16,555 bases of DNA from DATJXG01 sp035500455 (lineage in GTDB: Bacteria; Acidobacteriota; Terriglobia; Terriglobales; Acidobacteriaceae): contig DATJXG010000220.1 in the NCBI GenBank assembly GCA_035500455.1, positions 1-16,555 on the forward strand. The letters are read 5' to 3'. The first letter of the stretch is position 1; every line of letters starts with the position of its first letter. Shown here piece by piece: positions 13,458 to 16,555 of the stretch. The position numbers were made by a program, and so were the translations under genes. The notes under the pieces were generated by a model. The model worked only from the letters and a program-made list of their open reading frames with translations, searched no databases and was not told the origin of the DNA.

Positions 13458-14996
13458 ATGCCTACGCAACAACCTCAACCCACTTCCTTAGTTGTGTCGG
13501 TCGGCGTGCAGTGTCATGTCGGCAAGGAACGCAGCGAGAACCAGGACCGCGTCACCCGCGCCGCCACTCCCTTTGGCGATCTTTTCGTAGTCGCCGATGG
13601 CGTTGGCGGCTACCAGGGCGGCTCCGAGGCCGCTCAGGCTACAGTGGACGGCTTCGTCCGCTACCTGCAGGCCCATGGTGATCTGAGTCTGTCTGACGCC
13701 CTGCAGCAAGCGGTGCGGAGCATCAGCGCCGACCTGCGGCAGCGCTCCGCGGCCAACCAGCCGATGCACGGCATGGGATCCACAGTGGTTCTGTGCGTCT
13801 TTCACGGCGACCGCATTACCTACGCCCACGCCGGTGATAGCCGCCTTTATCTTCTGCGCGATCACAAGCTTACGCAGATCACTCGCGACCACTCGGTGAT
13901 GGAGCGCCTGGTTTCGCAGGGTGTGCTGACTCCGGACCAGGCCCGCGAACATCCTGATGCCAGCGTGCTCACCCGCGCCATTGGGCAGGTTGATATCTCG
14001 CTTGATATCGGGGAGCTTGCGCTCCAGCCCAACGATGGACTGCTGTTGTGCTCCGACGGCCTGTGGGCCTATGCGCGGCATGAAGAGATGGAAGCAGTTG
14101 CAGCGTCCGACACGCTCTCGGTCTCGGGGGTGGCCACGGCGTTGCTGAATCTAGCGCTGGAAGGTGGGGGCGGCGATAACATCAGCGTTCAGTTCCTGCG
14201 ATTCACAACGCTCGAGTGGCCCAAGAAAAGCCGCTCGGTGCTCGGCTGGGAACACAAGAAAGCGATCCCGGTGATTGCCCTCGCTTCGATCATCGCCGCG
14301 GGCGGCGCAGGAATGTTCGTCTCCAATTACCGGCATCCGATCGCCAACCCGAACCCTGCGGCCACTGGGGAAGCTTCCACGCCGCCGGCAACCGTGCAGC
14401 CACCACCACCCGCTCCGAATTCCGCGACTGCTCCCGAACACAAGCCGGTAGTTCCTGAGTCTAGGCCGAAGGAAAAGTCTCCCGCCAAGTCCTCCGCGCC
14501 GGAGGCTGGCCATGCGTCTGAACACCGCTTCGACGCTCATCGCCAGGTTGATGTGGTGATCATCACCTCCGGGCGTCCGGTTGCCGAATGGTTCGGAAGG
14601 CTCGACGACCTGGAGTATGTCAACACCATTCCGCAGACGGGCTCGAGCGATTGCCTGGACCTGGCAAACCCGGCGGCAACTCTTTTTCACTCCGCGCACA
14701 TGGCTGAGGCCGCGCGGCGGATTGCAAAGGATCTCGGCATTTCCGCCTCAGAGATCAAGGAAGAATCGGCCGAGGACCTCAAAGCCTGTGGCGCGGAGAT
14801 CGTCGCAATGCCGGGACAGCGCACCCTCGGCGACCGCCTCAACGACAGAGTTCAGAACGGCGTGGGCCGAGCGAAAGACAGCGCGGGCGCGGTAAAGTCA
14901 GACATCGATGCGCTTAAGAAAAAAGCCCAGGAAAAGCTGGGGAAGCCGGATGCGCCTCCGCAGACCGATCAACCGCCGAAGAGCAATCCGCAATAA
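13458..14996 (+). CDS. PP2C-type Ser/Thr phosphatase with membrane anchor and extracytoplasmic domain
   Basis: A 512-residue metal-dependent protein phosphatase. The PP2C domain (about 15-250) has Arg25/Asn28/Asp30 in RSENQD, Asp47 in DGVGGYQGG, GMGSTVV (105-111), GDSRLY with Asp127, CSDGLW with Asp200, and GGDNIS with Asp240. One span (about 268-288) is followed by a Pro-rich stretch (about 294-345) and a domain of about 95 residues (363-455) beginning VDVVIITSGRPVAEWF. I do not recognise this domain with confidence; it loosely resembles LytR C-terminal-type domains. A charged, helical, Gln/Pro-rich tail ends the protein. It lies 52 bp after the FHA-ABC gene on the same strand, so co-transcription is likely and its targets may include the transporter or its kinase. 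No strong ribosome site precedes the ATG. Confidence 0.93.
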   Translation: MPTQQPQPTSLVVSVGVQCHVGKERSENQDRVTRAATPFGDLFVVADGVGGYQGGSEAAQATVDGFVRYLQAHGDLSLSDALQQAVRSISADLRQRSAANQPMHGMGSTVVLCVFHGDRITYAHAGDSRLYLLRDHKLTQITRDHSVMERLVSQGVLTPDQAREHPDASVLTRAIGQVDISLDIGELALQPNDGLLLCSDGLWAYARHEEMEAVAASDTLSVSGVATALLNLALEGGGGDNISVQFLRFTTLEWPKKSRSVLGWEHKKAIPVIALASIIAAGGAGMFVSNYRHPIANPNPAATGEASTPPATVQPPPPAPNSATAPEHKPVVPESRPKEKSPAKSSAPEAGHASEHRFDAHRQVDVVIITSGRPVAEWFGRLDDLEYVNTIPQTGSSDCLDLANPAATLFHSAHMAEAARRIAKDLGISASEIKEESAEDLKACGAEIVAMPGQRTLGDRLNDRVQNGVGRAKDSAGAVKSDIDALKKKAQEKLGKPDAPPQTDQPPKSNPQ

Positions 14997-15000
14997 GCTG

Positions 15001-16296
15001 CTACCACTTGCTCCGCAAAACCATACCGCCGCGCTCTTCCTGTACCATGCCCACCGCTCCCTCGGGCGCAATCAGCAGCGAACCGAAAGCCCGGTCGTCG
15101 ATGGGATCTTCGAACATGATCCGGTCGTTCTCGCGATGCGCAGGAGTGGAGATCAACTCCAGCGTTCCATCGTCATCCACGCGGAACAAGCTAAGCCGGT
15201 CCCAGTTCTGGGCGCGGCGCGCTGCCTCCGGCGCGATCTGCGTCGCCGTTCCTTTATCTTCGGGACGGGTGAAGCGCAACACCGCGTAATTGGCGTCGGT
15301 ATCGCGGCGCAGAATGCGTACCTTCATGGTTTTTTCATCGTCGGAGACATGCGCCGTTTCCGCTTTGCCGGACGTGTGCTCGAGGTGAATTTGCCCGCCA
15401 GAGAGAGAGCGGGCCGTCGCGGCATTCAGTGCCTGGCCGCTGGGCCACACCAGCAGGTCATGGGCATCTTCGATCAGAGTGGCGTCGCCCGTCTGTAGCG
15501 CCACGACTACATCAGTGTCGTATTTCCAGGGCTCGATCATCTCTCCCGGCAGCACAAATTCGTCCTCGGAAATGCGGAAGCCGATGCCGCGCAAGGTAAA
15601 GTCGAATCGCTGATTGTCGCTGGTGCGCAATGAGTAGCGCGACTCGGCGATCACCAGCGCCGGAACGTAATTAGCCCGCAGTTCCGCCTCCCACCCTTTC
15701 TGTGATAGCCGCATGGCATTGAGGGCCGAGCCGCCGAGATTCATGGCAAGCTGCGCCGCGCGCAGAGTAGCCAGGGCCGCAGCTTTGCCGGCGATGCCGC
15801 CGGGAACCTCGACGGGGATCGTCATGGAAATGGGCATATCGGCGCGCACATTCCACTGCCGCGACGCGGCACGCTCCAGCAGGTTCAAATCCAGATCGGC
15901 GCGGGCCTTGCCTTCCACCGTGGCCTGCCCCTCACGCACCGCCTGCTCCAGGGGTTCGAGGGAGTCCAGGTCGCGGAAGTAAATTGTCAGGGGAATGAGC
16001 GGCAAAGTAACAGGAGTTCCCTTCTCCAGCACCACGCGATCCTCAATCGGACTCAGGTAAATCGGCACGCCTCCCAGGCGCATCCGTTCGAAGCTCACGC
16101 GCTTGACTTTGAGCTTGCGAGTCGCGGTGACGTGGGTTTTCACGTCAAGGCGTAGTCGGTCGGAACTCACATCTTTGAGTTCCACTCCGTCGAAGGAAAT
16201 GACCACCGGCTCGGCCTGCGCGTCGGGCGCCTGCCGGGCCATGGCGGGGCCCGCCAGCATCGCGACCATCAACAGGGTGCTCAAGGAGAGTTTCAT
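15001..16296 (-). CDS. Secreted protein of unknown function, LEA14/WHy-like first half
   Basis: A 431-residue protein with a signal peptide (about 1-20, ending AMA). The start ATG at 16296 is chosen because AGGTGAGG lies nine bases before it and the signal sequence begins there; a longer frame to 16368 adds 24 residues with no export features. The first half (about 34-165) alternates beta strands in the manner of LEA14/WHy domains: FDGVELKDVSSDRLRLDVKT, GGVPIYLSPI, then GTPVTLPLIPLTIYFRDL. The second half, also beta-rich, is not recognised. No catalytic motif is visible. Its stop is only four bases from the stop of the convergent PP2C gene, so the two transcripts must overlap at their 3' ends. 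Whether it belongs to the phospho-signalling cluster is unclear. Confidence 0.8.
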   Translation of the reverse strand: MKLSLSTLLMVAMLAGPAMARQAPDAQAEPVVISFDGVELKDVSSDRLRLDVKTHVTATRKLKVKRVSFERMRLGGVPIYLSPIEDRVVLEKGTPVTLPLIPLTIYFRDLDSLEPLEQAVREGQATVEGKARADLDLNLLERAASRQWNVRADMPISMTIPVEVPGGIAGKAAALATLRAAQLAMNLGGSALNAMRLSQKGWEAELRANYVPALVIAESRYSLRTSDNQRFDFTLRGIGFRISEDEFVLPGEMIEPWKYDTDVVVALQTGDATLIEDAHDLLVWPSGQALNAATARSLSGGQIHLEHTSGKAETAHVSDDEKTMKVRILRRDTDANYAVLRFTRPEDKGTATQIAPEAARRAQNWDRLSLFRVDDDGTLELISTPAHRENDRIMFEDPIDDRAFGSLLIAPEGAVGMVQEERGGMVLRSKW

Positions 16297-16499
16297 GGTT
16301 TTTGCCTCACCTATGTTAAGCGTGGAAATGCCGGAAAAATGAGCACGACCGGCCCTGATAAGGCGCATGCCTATCCCCAGGCACAGGCTGGACTTCGGGC
16401 CTCCGTATTTTGCACAATCAAAACTGCGCCGGCCACATCTTTCTTGCGCAGATTTCCCATTTTTTCCCGCTATCCTTGGTAGAAAGGCCCATTACCAGC

Positions 16500-16555
16500 T
16501 TGACCACTGAGCACCAACGCCGCGTGCGGGAACTTTTCGACCTTGCCCTCGATCA
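16500..16555 (+). CDS. Start of a probable Ser/Thr kinase gene (3' end outside window)
   Basis: From a TTG at 16500 the frame reads M-TTEHQRRVRELFDLALD to the window edge. This T-x-E-x-x-x-x-V-x-E-L-F-x-x-A-L-D pattern is the usual opening of many acidobacterial Ser/Thr kinases, which are often followed by TPR or WD40-like regions. AGAAAGG (16481-16487) lies 12 bases upstream, a rather long spacing. Only 18 residues are visible, so the kinase domain itself cannot be confirmed. The 203-bp gap to the divergent gene at 16296 must hold both promoters, but I see no convincing hexamer pair. Confidence 0.5.
   Translation, partial: MTTEHQRRVRELFDLALD

Overview
The window is about 16.5 kb of GC-rich bacterial DNA. 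It looks like Acidobacteriota (Terriglobia/Koribacter-like). This is an inference from the style of the Ser/Thr kinases, the typical N-terminus of the truncated kinase at the right edge, and intergenic repeats of the 'gcaaagaa/ttctttgcgg' kind. No rRNA, tRNA, CRISPR array, insertion sequence or phage gene was seen.

Layout. Positions 1-222 hold the end of a DJ-1/PfpI-family gene. Positions 223-710 are a long non-coding stretch with three structured or repetitive elements. A membrane-anchored Ser/Thr kinase (711-2696, +) follows. Convergent to it is a minus-strand run, in transcription order: M48 metallopeptidase with a Tat-type signal (10577-9699), vWA-TM-FHA protein (9691-8078), Ser/Thr kinase with a polytopic membrane tail (8081-6621), PP2C phosphatase (6624-5158), a second kinase (5121-3958) whose membrane tail appears broken by a -1 frameshift (rest of the tail 3973-3758), and a zinc-ribbon/FHA protein (3683-2892). 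Divergent from that run is a plus-strand pair: an ABC transporter with three N-terminal FHA domains (10730-13405) and a second PP2C phosphatase (13458-14996). A secreted protein of unknown role (16296-15001, -) is convergent to this pair. The first 18 codons of what is probably another kinase start at 16500.

How the genes may work together. The cluster holds every part of a reversible protein-threonine phosphorylation circuit: three complete kinases (writers), two PP2C phosphatases (erasers), and five FHA domains on three proteins (readers). It also holds possible outputs: an ABC-2 exporter, an extracytoplasmic vWA domain and an exported metallopeptidase. The vWA-FHA, kinase and PP2C genes are joined by two ATGA stop/start overlaps, so they are probably made as a stoichiometric unit. 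The nearest described parallels are the mycobacterial kinase/FHA-ABC transporter pair (PknF/Rv1747) and the vWA-kinase-PP2C 'TerY-P' triads. The combination with an M48 peptidase and a zinc-ribbon FHA protein is not one I recognise as a named system. That the parts form one circuit is inferred from gene content and adjacency, not shown by the sequence.
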